Position numbers and translations under genes: made by a program. Shown here one piece after another: positions 49,680 to 61,397 of a stretch of 64,000 nucleotides of DNA. The first letter of the stretch is position 1, and every line of letters starts with the position of its first letter. The notes below the pieces were generated by a model. The model searched no databases. It saw only the letters and a list, made by a program, of their open reading frames with translations, and was not told the DNA's origin. This DNA comes from CADCUY01 sp964242735 (GTDB lineage: Bacteria > Actinomycetota > Actinomycetes > Actinomycetales > Quadrisphaeraceae). Location of the stretch: positions 62,001 to 126,000 of the forward strand of contig CAXTAK010000001.1 of NCBI GenBank assembly GCA_964242735.1, read 5' to 3'.

Positions 49680-50240
49680 GTGGCGACGACGAACGACCTG
49701 AAGAACGGCATGGTGCTCAACCTCGACGGCCAGCTCTGGTCGGTGGTGGAGTTCCAGCACGTCAAGCCCGGCAAGGGCGGGGCCTTCGTGCGCACCAAGC
49801 TCAAGCAGGTGCTCGGCGGCAAGGTCGTGGACCGCACCTTCAACGCCGGCACGAAGGTCGAGACGGCCACCGTCGACAAGCGCGACATGCAGTACCTCTA
49901 CCGGGACGGCGCCGACCTGGTCTTCATGGATCTCGCGACCTACGACCAGGTGTCCGTGCCTGGTGAGACCGCGGGCACGGCGGTGAACTTCCTCCTCGAG
50001 AGCGCCGAGGCCACCGTCGCGCTGCACGAGGGCACCCCGCTGTACGTGGAGATGCCCACCTCGGTGGTCCTCGAGGTCACCTACACCGAGCCCGGTCTGC
50101 AGGGCGACCGGTCCACCGGCGGCACGAAGCCCGCCACGGTGGAGACGGGCTTCCAGATCGCGGTGCCGCTGTTCCTCGAGAACGGCGCGAAGGTCAAGGT
50201 CGACACCCGCACCGGGGACTACCTCGGTCGGGTCAGCTGA
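49680..50240 (+). CDS. efp: Elongation factor P
   Basis: 186 residues from GTG 49680. It rescues ribosomes stalled at polyproline. KOW-like N-terminal domain with HVKPGKGGAF; the loop residue is Lys32, flanked by Pro30, Gly31 and Gly33. OB domains follow (MDLATYDQVSVPGE, PLYVEMPTSVVLEV, EPGLQGDRS, YLGRVS end). nusB starts at the next base after its stop. Confidence 0.96.
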   Translation: MATTNDLKNGMVLNLDGQLWSVVEFQHVKPGKGGAFVRTKLKQVLGGKVVDRTFNAGTKVETATVDKRDMQYLYRDGADLVFMDLATYDQVSVPGETAGTAVNFLLESAEATVALHEGTPLYVEMPTSVVLEVTYTEPGLQGDRSTGGTKPATVETGFQIAVPLFLENGAKVKVDTRTGDYLGRVS

Positions 50241-50651
50241 GTGCCCGCTCGTTCCCGGGCCCGCAAGAGGGCCCTCGATGTCCTCTTCGAGGCCGACCAG
50301 CGCGGGATCGACCCCGTCGCCCTGGTCGGGCAGCGCCTGGCCGGCGGCGAGGTGGCCGTGCCGGAGTTCGCCGTCGCCCTGGTCGAGGGGGTTGCCGCGC
50401 ACCGCGAGCGCATCGACGAAGTGCTGACGGAGCACTCGCGGGGGTGGTCGCTGGAGCGGATGCCCGCGGTGGACCGCGCGGTCCTGCGCATCGCGACGTA
50501 CGAGCTGCTGTTCGACGACGACGTGCCCGACGCGGTGGCCGTCGACGAAGCCGTGAGCCTGGTGAAGGAGCTCTCCACCGACGACTCACCGGCGTTCGTC
50601 AACGGACTGCTGGGACGCCTGATGGAGCTGAAGCCGACCCTGGTCGAGTGA
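50241..50651 (+). CDS. nusB: Transcription antitermination factor NusB
   Basis: 136 residues from GTG 50241, directly after the efp stop. All-helical NusB: ARSRARKRALDVLFEADQRG, RMPAVDRAVLRIATYELLFD, VAVDEAVSLVKELSTDDSPAFVNG. It binds boxA RNA with S10 in rRNA antitermination. The efp-nusB-bldD-pyrR order is conserved in many actinobacteria. Confidence 0.95.
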   Translation: MPARSRARKRALDVLFEADQRGIDPVALVGQRLAGGEVAVPEFAVALVEGVAAHRERIDEVLTEHSRGWSLERMPAVDRAVLRIATYELLFDDDVPDAVAVDEAVSLVKELSTDDSPAFVNGLLGRLMELKPTLVE

Positions 50652-50701
50652 TGGGCCGTGCCCGCAGGCGCCGGGGCGCGCGGCGGGTGCGGGTCCGCGG
50701 G

Positions 50702-51214
50702 TCAGGCGAGGTCGTGCGGGCGCACCGCACGGCGCGCGTCGGAGTCGAGGACCTCCCAGCCGATGAGCTCCTCGGCGAGCTCGCTGGGCGGGAGGTCGTA
50801 GATGACGGCGAGGGCGCGCAGGTCGTCGGCGCGGATGGACAGCACCTTGCCGTTGTAGTCCCCGCGCTGGCTCTGGATCGTGGCGGCGTAGCGGGCCAGC
50901 GGGCCGGCCTTCTCGCTCGGCACGGACTGGAGCTTCTCGAGGTCGAGCACCAGCTTCGGCGGCGGCTCCGGGTGACCGGCCGGACCGGAGTCGGGCAGCA
51001 GCGCCGAGACCGGCACGCTGTAGAAGTCGGCGAGCTCGGCGAGGCGCTGCACCGTCACCGCACGGTCCCCGCGCTCGTAGGAGCCGACGACGACGGCCTT
51101 CCACACCCCGTTCGAGCGCTGCTCCACACCCTGCAGGCTGAGCCCCTGCTGGGTGCGGATCGCCCGCAGCCGCCCACCGAGCGCCTTCGCGTAGCTCGAG
51201 TTCTCCTCCGCCAC
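50702..51214 (-). CDS. bldD: BldD developmental regulator, c-di-GMP binding
   Basis: 170 residues from GTG 51214 with GGAGGT 5 nt upstream. Residues 8-75 are a Cro/CI-type HTH (YAKALGGRLRAIRTQQGLSL, VVVGSYERGDRAVTVQRL). The C-terminal domain contains RGD at 117-119 and RADD at 128-131, the RGD-X8-RxxD c-di-GMP signature of BldD. BldD with tetrameric c-di-GMP represses sporulation and motility-type genes in Streptomyces. An intact signature suggests the same control here. Confidence 0.95.
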   Translation of the reverse strand: MAEENSSYAKALGGRLRAIRTQQGLSLQGVEQRSNGVWKAVVVGSYERGDRAVTVQRLAELADFYSVPVSALLPDSGPAGHPEPPPKLVLDLEKLQSVPSEKAGPLARYAATIQSQRGDYNGKVLSIRADDLRALAVIYDLPPSELAEELIGWEVLDSDARRAVRPHDLA

Positions 51215-51587
51215 GTCGCACCTCCGTTCTTCGCCAGTCACCATCGATTCCCACCGGCGAGGGATCACCGGCGGGTGCTATCCATGATCGTCACGAAGCG
51301 TTACCTTCACGTCAAGCTGACGGACCGCGAGTGGCCGATTGCCGTCACGATGAGTCAGTGCCGCTGACTGTCAGATCACGAACTGTGACGAAAAGCTGTC
51401 TTCTCGAGTGCGCTCACCGCCGGGTGATGACGCTACCCGCCGCTTCGCGCGTCACGATCGCTGAGCAGTCCGTCACCGGGCTGCGGCCCGGGCTCCCGCC
51501 CTGCGCCAGCGCTGGCGCGCGGTCGTGCTGCGCTACGGTGGCGAGCGTCCTTCAACCTCCGTCCCGAGAGGCGGGGAAGGAGCCCTG
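51215..51587. promoter_or_regulatory. Divergent bldD/pyrR control region
   Basis: 373 bp, richer in A/T than its surroundings. It contains GTCAGTGCCGCTGAC (51354-51368), TCACGAACTGTGA (51376-51388) and three GTCACGA boxes (near 51291, 51345 and 51451). These inverted or repeated TCAC/GTGA elements are candidate BldD or other operators. The 3' end holds the PyrR-binding hairpin. Confidence 0.4.
51549..51582 (+). promoter_or_regulatory. PyrR-binding RNA hairpin over pyrR ribosome-binding site
   Basis: Loop TCCCGAGAGG (51562-51571) matches the PyrR recognition loop UCCNGNGAGG. Upper stem CTCCG/CGGGG (51557-51561 with 51572-51576), a CAAC bulge, and lower stem CCTT/AAGG (51549-51552 with 51577-51580). 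The lower stem takes in the Shine-Dalgarno AAGGAG (51577-51582), so PyrR-UMP binding should block translation, as described for mycobacterial pyr operons. Confidence 0.7.
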
Positions 51588-52211
51588 ATGCACCACGCCG
51601 CCCCCGGCCCGCCGGCGCCCCCGGCGATCTCCCGCCTGGTCATGGGACCTCCCGAGGTGGCCCGGGCCCTCACCCGCATCGCCCACGAGCTCCTCGAGCG
51701 CAACCACGGCCCGCAGGGCCTGCTGCTGCTCGGCGTCCCCCGGCGCGGCGTCCCGCTGGCCCACCGCCTCGGGCAGCGGCTCGTGGCCGTCGAGCCCGCC
51801 CTGGCCGGCACCGACCCCGCCACCCTCGTCGGCTCCCTCGACGTGACCATGCACCGCGACGACCTGCGCCGGCACCCCGCCCGCGCGCCCTGGCCCACCG
51901 CGCTGCCGGCCGGCGGCGTCGACGACCGCGTGGTGGTCCTCGTCGACGACGTGCTGTCCACCGGGCGCACCGTGCGCGCCGCTCTCGACGCCCTCTCCGA
52001 CCTTGGCCGCCCCCGCGCGGTGCGCCTCGCGGTCCTGGTCGACCGCGGCCACCGCGAGCTGCCCATCCGCGCCGACCACGTGGGCAAGAACCTGCCGACG
52101 TCGTCCCGGGAGCGGGTGCGGGTGCTGCTGACCGAGACCGACGGCTCCGACGGGGTGGTCATCGACGGCGGGGCCGTCGACGGCGAGGAGCTGGGCGGGG
52201 GGAGCGCGTGA
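51588..52211 (+). CDS. pyrR: Bifunctional pyr operon regulator / uracil phosphoribosyltransferase PyrR
   Basis: 207 residues from ATG 51588 (AAGGAG upstream). PRPP loop VVLVDDVLSTGRTVRAALD, LLLLGVPRRGVPLAHRL, GSLDVTMHRDDL, LVDRGHRELPIRADHVGKNL. It senses UMP/UTP and binds the pyr leader RNA. The C-terminus is slightly extended. The stop overlaps the pyrB GTG. Confidence 0.95.
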   Translation: MHHAAPGPPAPPAISRLVMGPPEVARALTRIAHELLERNHGPQGLLLLGVPRRGVPLAHRLGQRLVAVEPALAGTDPATLVGSLDVTMHRDDLRRHPARAPWPTALPAGGVDDRVVVLVDDVLSTGRTVRAALDALSDLGRPRAVRLAVLVDRGHRELPIRADHVGKNLPTSSRERVRVLLTETDGSDGVVIDGGAVDGEELGGGSA

Positions 52212-53155
52212 GGCACCTGCTGTCGGTGGCCGACCTGGACGCCGCCGCCGCGGTGGGCCTGCTCGACGTCGCCGAGCAGATGGCCGCGACCCAGCGGCGC
52301 GAGATCAAGAAGCTCCCGGCGCTGCGCGGGCGCACCGTGGTGAACCTGTTCTTCGAGGACTCCACCCGCACCCGCACCTCGTTCGAGGCGGCGGCGAAGC
52401 GGCTGTCCGCCGACGTCATCACGTTCTCCGCGAGGGGCTCCAGCGTCTCGAAGGGGGAGAGCCTGAAGGACACCGCGCAGACGCTGGAGGCGATCGGGGC
52501 GGACGCCGTGGTGGTGCGCCACCCCGCGTCGGGGGCCCCGCACCGCCTCGCGACGGCGGGGTGGATCAGCGCCGGGGTGCTGAACGCCGGCGACGGCACC
52601 CACGAGCACCCCACCCAGGCGCTGCTGGACGCCTTCACCCTGCGGCGGGCGCTGCGCGGTGGGAGCGGGAACCTCGACGGTGCGCGGGTGGTGATCGTCG
52701 GTGACGTGCTGCACAGCAGAGTGGCGCGCTCGAACGTGCTGCTGCTCGCGGCGCTCGGCGCCGCCGTGACGCTGGTGGCCCCGCCGACGCTGCTGCCCGT
52801 CGGGGTGGAGCAGTGGCCGTGCGAGGTCAGCACCGACCTGGACGCGGCGCTCGCTCCCGGCGAGGGTCCGGGGCCCGACGCGGTGATGGTGCTGAGGCTG
52901 CAGCTGGAGCGCATGAGCGGCTCGTACGTGCCCAGCGCCCGTGAGTACTCGCGCCGGTACGGGGTCGACGGACGCCGGCTGGCCCTGCTGCCCGACCACG
53001 CGGTGCTGCTGCACCCCGGCCCGATGAACCGGGGCCTGGAGATCAGCGCGGACGCCGCGGACGGGCGCCGGTCGAAGGTGGTCGAGCAGGTCGCCAACGG
53101 GGTGGCCGTGAGGATGGCGGCGCTGTACCTGATGCTCGCGGGGGACCAGCCGTGA
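52208..53155 (+). CDS. pyrB: Aspartate carbamoyltransferase catalytic subunit
   Basis: 315 residues from the GTG overlapping pyrR. Carbamoyl-phosphate loop FFEDSTRTRTSFE, FSARGSSVSKGESLKDTAQT, HPTQALLDAFTL and LLPDHAVLLHPGPMNRG are all present. Its TGA lies in the first unit of the 33-bp tandem repeat. Confidence 0.96.
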   Translation: MRHLLSVADLDAAAAVGLLDVAEQMAATQRREIKKLPALRGRTVVNLFFEDSTRTRTSFEAAAKRLSADVITFSARGSSVSKGESLKDTAQTLEAIGADAVVVRHPASGAPHRLATAGWISAGVLNAGDGTHEHPTQALLDAFTLRRALRGGSGNLDGARVVIVGDVLHSRVARSNVLLLAALGAAVTLVAPPTLLPVGVEQWPCEVSTDLDAALAPGEGPGPDAVMVLRLQLERMSGSYVPSAREYSRRYGVDGRRLALLPDHAVLLHPGPMNRGLEISADAADGRRSKVVEQVANGVAVRMAALYLMLAGDQP

Positions 53156-53405
53156 GCGCGCGCCAGCGCCCGGAGGATGCAGCCGTGAGCGCGCGCCAGC
53201 GCCCGGAGGATGCAGCCGTGAGCGCGCGCCAGCGNNNNNNNNNNNNNNNNNNNNNNNNNNNNNNNNNNNNNNNNNNNNNNNNNNNNNNNNNNNNNNNNNN
53301 NNNNNNNNNNNNNNNNNNNNNNNNNNNNNNNNNNCAGCCGTGAGCGCGCGCCAGCGCCCGGAGGATGCAGCCGTGAGCGCGCGCCAGCGCCCGGAGGATG
53401 CAGCC
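53149..53405 (+). repeat. 33-bp tandem repeat with 100-N assembly gap at pyrB/pyrC
   Basis: Units of 33 bp beginning CAGCCGTGAGCGCGCG and ending CCCGGAGGATG: two full and one partial copy before, and two full copies after, a run of exactly 100 N (53235-53334). Each unit carries a GGAGG followed 8 nt later, in the next unit, by GTG. Because 33 is a multiple of three the units encode repeated VSARQRPEDAA in frame with pyrC. The true copy number is unknown; the Ns are a placeholder. Confidence 0.9.
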
Positions 53406-53408
53406 CCG

Positions 53409-54749
53409 GTGACCCTGGTGCTGCGGGAGGTGTCGCCTCTGGGTGGGGCTCCGGTCGACATCGTCATCGGCGGTGGGCGGATCAGCGCGCTCCTGCCGCC
53501 CGGTGGCGCCGTGCCGGACGGAGCGCAGGTGGTGGACGGGCGGGGCCTGGTCGCCCTGCCCGGTCTGGTCGACCTGCACACCCACCTGCGCGAGCCGGGC
53601 CGCGAGGACGCCGAGACGGTCGAGACCGGGAGCCGGGCGGCCGCCCGCGGTGGCTTCACCGCCGTCCACGCGATGGCGAACACCGCGCCGGTCGCCGACA
53701 CCGCCGGCGTCGTGGAGCAGGTGTGGCGCCTGGGTCGGGCCGCCGGCTGGACGGAGGTGCGACCCGTCGGCGCCGTCACCGTGGGCCTGTCCGGCGAGCG
53801 GCTCGCGGAGCTCGGCGCGATGGCCGACTCGCCGGCGCGGGTGCGGGTCTTCTCCGACGACGGGCAGTGCGTGGACGACGCGGTCCTGATGCGCCGGGCG
53901 CTGGAGTACGTGCGGGCCTTCGACGGGGTGGTCGCCCAGCACGCGCAGGAACCGCGGCTGACCCAGGGCGCGCAGATGCACGAGGGGGAGGTCTCCGCCG
54001 TCCTGGGCCTGCGCGGCTGGCCAGCGGTCGCGGAGGAGGCGGTGATCGCCCGCGACATGCTCCTCGCCGCCCACGTCGGCTCCCGCCTGCACGTCTGCCA
54101 CGTCTCCACCGCGGGGTCGGTGGAGCTGGTGCGGTGGGGCAAGGCCCGGGGCGTCGCGGTCACCGCCGAGGTCACCCCGCACCACCTGCTGCTCACCGAC
54201 GAGCTGGTCCGCGGGTACGACCCCGTGTACAAGGTGAACCCGCCGCTGCGCACCGCCCGCGACGTCGAGGCGCTGCGCGAGGGCGTCGCCGACGGGACGA
54301 TCGACGTCATCGCCACCGACCACGCCCCGCACGCGGTGGAGGACAAGGACTGCGAGTGGGCCGCCGCGGCGATGGGGATGACAGGGCTGGAGACCGCCCT
54401 GTCGGTGGCCGTCCGCGCCCTCGTCGAGCCCGGGCACCTCGACTGGGCCGGCTTGGCGCGGGTGATGTCGGCGGCGCCCGCCACCATCGGCGCCGTGACC
54501 GACCAGGGCAGGCCGCTGGCCGTGGGCGAGCCCGCCCACGTCGTCCTCCTCGACCCCGACGCCCGCCGGGTCGTCGACCCCGCACGGCACGCCAGCCGCG
54601 GGCGCAACAGCCCGTTCGCGGGCGTGGAGCTGCCCGGGGCGGTGGTCGCGACCGTCTTCGGCGGGCACCCGGTGGTCCTCGACGGGGCCCTGAGCGTCCC
54701 CCGGGTCGCTCCGCTGGACGCGGCCGACGCCACCGCCGGGAGGGTGTGA
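53409..54749 (+). CDS. pyrC: Dihydroorotase
   Basis: 446 residues from GTG 53409 (VTLVLREVSPLGG), the start fitting the family; GTGs at 53340 and 53373 in the upstream repeat are in frame and would add 11-residue repeats. Zinc site DLHTHLREPG, carbamylated-Lys region not certain, FSDDGQCVDD, HVCHVSTAGSVE, VTPHHLLLTDE, IDVIATDHAPHA (catalytic Asp) and SRGRNSPFAG. Cyclises carbamoyl aspartate. Class I type. Confidence 0.94.
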   Translation: MTLVLREVSPLGGAPVDIVIGGGRISALLPPGGAVPDGAQVVDGRGLVALPGLVDLHTHLREPGREDAETVETGSRAAARGGFTAVHAMANTAPVADTAGVVEQVWRLGRAAGWTEVRPVGAVTVGLSGERLAELGAMADSPARVRVFSDDGQCVDDAVLMRRALEYVRAFDGVVAQHAQEPRLTQGAQMHEGEVSAVLGLRGWPAVAEEAVIARDMLLAAHVGSRLHVCHVSTAGSVELVRWGKARGVAVTAEVTPHHLLLTDELVRGYDPVYKVNPPLRTARDVEALREGVADGTIDVIATDHAPHAVEDKDCEWAAAAMGMTGLETALSVAVRALVEPGHLDWAGLARVMSAAPATIGAVTDQGRPLAVGEPAHVVLLDPDARRVVDPARHASRGRNSPFAGVELPGAVVATVFGGHPVVLDGALSVPRVAPLDAADATAGRV

Positions 54750-54751
54750 GC

Positions 54752-55285
54752 GTGGACCGGGTGGTGGTCGCCAGCCTGCTGCTGGCCCTGGTGCCGGTGG
54801 TGTGGCTGCTGATGCTGCGCGGGTGGCGGGGCCGGCTGCGCGAGCAGGCGGCCGGCCTGGAGCTGCCGGTGCCGGCGGACGACGACGTGGTCGGCGCCTA
54901 CGACGTGCTGGTCGGCGCGGTGTACGTCAGCACCACCCTCGCCGGGCAGCCGTTCGAGCGGGTGCTCGTCCACCAGCTCGGTCAGCGCAGCGCCGCCCGG
55001 GTGGCCGTCGTCCCGGACGTGGTCGGTGCGCCCGGGGCGCTGGTGGTCTTCCGCTACGGTCCGCCAGGCTTCTCCGTGCCGTGGGCGGAGGTGGTCGGCG
55101 TCGACCGGCGCCGCGGCCAGGTCGGCAAGTTCGTGGCGGGGAGGGGTGGGCTCGTGGTGGTCACATGGCGGCTCGGGGGGATCGAGCTCGACACGGGGCT
55201 GCACTGCCGGCGGCGCGCGGACGCCCACGCGCTCACCGAGGCCGTCGCCGCGCAGGCCCGCGGCGGGTCGGGGGCCGCGGCGTGA
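54752..55285 (+). CDS. Membrane-anchored protein of the pyr operon (Rv1382-like)
   Basis: 177 residues from GTG 54752, which has GGGAGG 7 nt upstream; GTG 54746 overlaps the pyrC stop and is an alternative. One N-terminal helix (VVVASLLLALVPVVWLLML), then a soluble, beta-rich PH-like domain. The same position between pyrC and carA is occupied by a membrane/export protein in mycobacteria (Rv1382). Function unknown. Confidence 0.8.
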   Translation: MDRVVVASLLLALVPVVWLLMLRGWRGRLREQAAGLELPVPADDDVVGAYDVLVGAVYVSTTLAGQPFERVLVHQLGQRSAARVAVVPDVVGAPGALVVFRYGPPGFSVPWAEVVGVDRRRGQVGKFVAGRGGLVVVTWRLGGIELDTGLHCRRRADAHALTEAVAAQARGGSGAAA

Positions 55286-56408
55286 GCGGGCCCCCGGGAG
55301 CTGCCGTCCTGCTCCTCGAGGACGGGCGCACCTTCTCCGGCGAGGCGTACGGGGCCACCGGCACCACCGTCGGCGAGGCGGTCTTCTGCACCGCGATGAC
55401 CGGGTACCAGGAGACGGTCACCGACCCCAGCTACCACCGGCAGGTGCTGGTGATGACCGCCCCGCACATCGGCAACACCGGGTGGAACGACGAGGACGAC
55501 GAGTCCTCGCGCATCTGGGTCGCGGGCTTCGTCGTCCGCGACCCCGCGGTGCGCGCCTCCAGCTGGCGCTCGCGCCGCGAGCTGGCCGACGTCCTCGCCG
55601 CGCAGGGCGTGGTGGGGGTCTCCGGGGTCGACACCCGGGCGCTGACCCGGCACCTGCGCGACCGCGGCACGATGCGCGTGGGGGTCTTCTCCGGCGCGGA
55701 CGCCGAGCGCGCACCGCAGGAGCTGCTGGAGCAGGTGCGCGCGGCGCCGGTCATGGCCGGGGCGGACCTGGCCGGGGAGGTCACCACGCGCGAGGCGTAC
55801 CTGGTGCCCGCGGTGGGGCAGCGCCGCGCGGTGGTCGCGGCGATCGACCTGGGCATCAAGTCGAACACCCCGCGCGAGCTGGCCCGGCGCGGGGTCGACG
55901 TGCACGTGCTGCCCGCCACGGCCACCGCGGCCGAGGTGCTCGCGCTCGCACCCGACGGGGTGTTCTTCTCCAACGGGCCCGGTGACCCCGCCGCGGCCGT
56001 CCACGAGATCGCCCTGCTGCGCTCGGTCCTCGAGGCTCGGATGCCGTTCTTCGGCATCTGCTACGGCAACCAGCTGCTCGGGCGGGCGCTGGGCCTGGGC
56101 ACCTACAAGCTGCCCTTCGGCCACCGCGGCATCAACCAGCCGGTGCTCGACCGCGCCACCGGCGGGGTGGAGATCACCTCGCAGAACCACGGCTTCGCCG
56201 TCGACGCGCCGCTGGAGGGGTCCTTCGACACCGACTACGGGCGCGCGGAGGTCAGCCACACCAGCCTCAACGACGGCGTCGTCCAGGGCCTGCGGCTGCT
56301 GGAGGCGCCGGCGTTCAGCGTGCAGTACCACCCCGAGGCCGCGGCGGGCCCGCACGACGCCAACCACCTGTTCGACGATTTCGTCACCCTCATGGAGACC
56401 TCCCGCTG

Positions 56409-56409
<1 letters not shown>
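55282..56409 (+). CDS. carA: Carbamoyl-phosphate synthase small subunit
   Basis: 375 residues from the GTG overlapping the previous stop. N-terminal domain LLLEDGRTFSGEAYGATGTT, GEAVFCTAMTGYQETVTDPSY. Glutamine amidotransferase triad: GICYGNQLLG (Cys), QYHPEAAAGPHD (His, Glu). It feeds ammonia to CarB. The stop overlaps carB by one base (TGATG). Confidence 0.96.
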
Positions 56410-59747
<3,338 letters not shown>

Positions 59748-60287
59748 TCAGTCCTCGGTGAGAGCTCCGAGGTCGACGCGCAGGGTGGCGACCCCCAGGT
59801 CGACGTCGGCGGGGGCGGCGCGGGTGACGTGGACGACGTGCTCGTACACCCCGTCGGCGAGCCGGTACGCGTCGAGGGTCTCGGCGTCGGGGTCGATGAC
59901 CCAGTACCGCGGCAGACCGGCGGCAGCGCACTTGCCGGTCCTGGTCACGAGGTCGCGAACCCGGTCGGTGGACAGGACCTCCACGACCAGCGCCGGTGCG
60001 GCGGTGAGGTGGCGCCGCTCATCGGTGCGCCGGTAGACGACGAGGTCGGGGATGAACAGGTCGGTGCCGGGCTTCCACCCCCACGCCTCCCGGACCCGCC
60101 ACGGCGCAGGCAGCACCCCGCGCAGCGCGATGAGCAGGTTCGCGCTGACGTCCTGGTGGCGACCGCTGGGGCTGGGGGTCACGAGCAGGCGCCCGCCGAC
60201 GTACTCGGCACGGACGTCATCCCCTAGCGCCTCGAACTGCTCCCACGTCACTCTCTGACCCGACACCGGTGCTGCCGTGACGGTCAT
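59748..60287 (-). CDS. Uma2-family (PD-(D/E)XK-like) endonuclease
   Basis: 179 residues from ATG 60287 (GGAGG upstream; GTG 60293 possible). Typical Uma2/DUF820 pattern: VTWEQFEALGDDVRAEYVGG, GRHQDVSANLLIALR, LFIPDLVVYRR (Asp), APALVVEVLSTDRVRDLV (Glu), KCAAAGLPRYWVIDPDAETL. Such proteins are abundant in actinobacteria; the target is unknown. It abuts carB and starts the non-pyr insert. Confidence 0.88.
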   Translation of the reverse strand: MTVTAAPVSGQRVTWEQFEALGDDVRAEYVGGRLLVTPSPSGRHQDVSANLLIALRGVLPAPWRVREAWGWKPGTDLFIPDLVVYRRTDERRHLTAAPALVVEVLSTDRVRDLVTRTGKCAAAGLPRYWVIDPDAETLDAYRLADGVYEHVVHVTRAAPADVDLGVATLRVDLGALTED

Positions 60288-60354
60288 GCCCACCCCCTCC
60301 GCCGTGACCCCTGCTGCGCCCCGACCCTAGAGGCGGTGCTCCAGGATCGGAGCT

Positions 60355-60681
60355 GTGACCCACGTGCGCACCGCCCACACCGCCGACCTCGACGCGACGA
60401 CCCTCGACGCGGCGCGCAGCCTGCTCGACGCCGTCTTCGACGGCGAGCTCGACGACGACGGGGAGCACTGCCTCGGCGGCGTGCACGCCCTGGTGTGGGA
60501 GGGACCCGCGCTGGTGGGTCACGGCGCGGTGGTGCAGCGACGGCTGGTGCACGGCGGCAGGGCTCTGCGGGCGGGGTGCGTCGAGGGCGTCGGGGTGCGC
60601 GGCGACCGCCGTCGTCGCGGGCACGGCGCTGCGGTGGTGGGCGGGCTGACCTGCGACTGGCGCGACGGCGACGTGTGGTGA
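60355..60681 (+). pseudogene. Internally deleted aminoglycoside 2'-N-acetyltransferase, AAC(2')-I-like
   Basis: 108 residues from GTG 60355 (GGAG upstream). The sequence follows AAC(2')-I from VRTAHTADLDATTLDAARSL through DGEHCLGGVHALVWEGPALV, HGAVVQRRLVHGG, LRAGCVEGVGVRGDRRRRGHG, then jumps straight to CDWRDGDVW, the family's C-terminal end. About 75 residues, including much of the GNAT acetyl-CoA and substrate fold, are absent, although the frame is kept. Probably non-functional. Confidence 0.65.
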
Positions 60682-60889
60682 GCAGCCCGGCGTCGACCCC
60701 GCAACACCGTCCCGTCCCGGTCGTGCGAGAGCGACTCCAGGTGCAGTGGTCGGGTGGGTCTGGGGCGCGCGGGTGGCGACTGCCGGCAGGATCTCGACCG
60801 CCAGCTCGACGCCGTCCGCAGGGAGGGAAGCGGCCGCGCAGTGGAACGGGTGGGCTGCTCCCGGAGCTGGTCGTGGTGGTCCATCGCGT

Positions 60890-61397
60890 GACCGCCGCGA
60901 TCGCGATCGCGGCGGTCTCTCGTGGTGGTGCGGTGAGCAGCTGCTCCAGGTCGCTGTGGGTGTCGGCGAGGAAGCCGGCTGCGGTCGCCGAGTAGATCGA
61001 CATCAGCATCCCCGGCTGGAAGGGCAGCAGGCCCGCGCCGCTCAGCACCTCGCGGTGCTGGCCCGGGGAACTCGGTCGGTAGGGCACCTCGAGGGCTTCG
61101 GCGAGGTGCGCTGCGGTCAGCGCGCGGGGGCCGGTCAGCTCGTACGTGCGGCCCCGGTGCGGTGCCGGGTCCGCGGCCACGAGCGCGGCGACGTCGGCGA
61201 GGTCCTCCCGGGGCACCGCGGCCAGGTGCGCACACCGGTGGAGTGCGAGGTCGCCGCGTCGTCGACGTCGACCACCCGCCCCAGGTCGCCGAAGCGCTCC
61301 GGGTCACGGCTACCGCCAGCGGGGAGAGGCCCTGGTCCACCAGGCGCGCGTGGATCAGGGATCCGAGGTGCTCGGAGGCACCGGTGACCAGCAGCAC
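60890..61397 (-). pseudogene. Remnant of NmrA-type NAD(P)-binding oxidoreductase
   Basis: From GTG 61397: VLLVTGASEHLGSLIHARL and VDQGLSPLAVAV in one frame; DPERFGDLGRVVDVDDAAT in a second; VPREDLADVAALVAADPA, GRTYELTGPRALTAAHLAEA and FQPGMLMSIYSATAAGFLA in a third. This is an SDR/NmrA protein broken by at least two frameshifts, with roughly 100 residues lost in the middle. It is divergent from an HxlR remnant, its usual partner. Confidence 0.6.

Noticed and set aside
53152..53405. CRISPR array
   Set aside because: The 33-bp units are directly adjacent with no unique spacers; no cas genes are present.
51533..55228. Very long open frame on the minus strand opposite pyrR-pyrB-pyrC
   Set aside because: It spans the N gap, is composed of Arg/Pro/Gly-rich low-complexity sequence and mirrors the codon pattern of the real plus-strand genes; a high-GC shadow.
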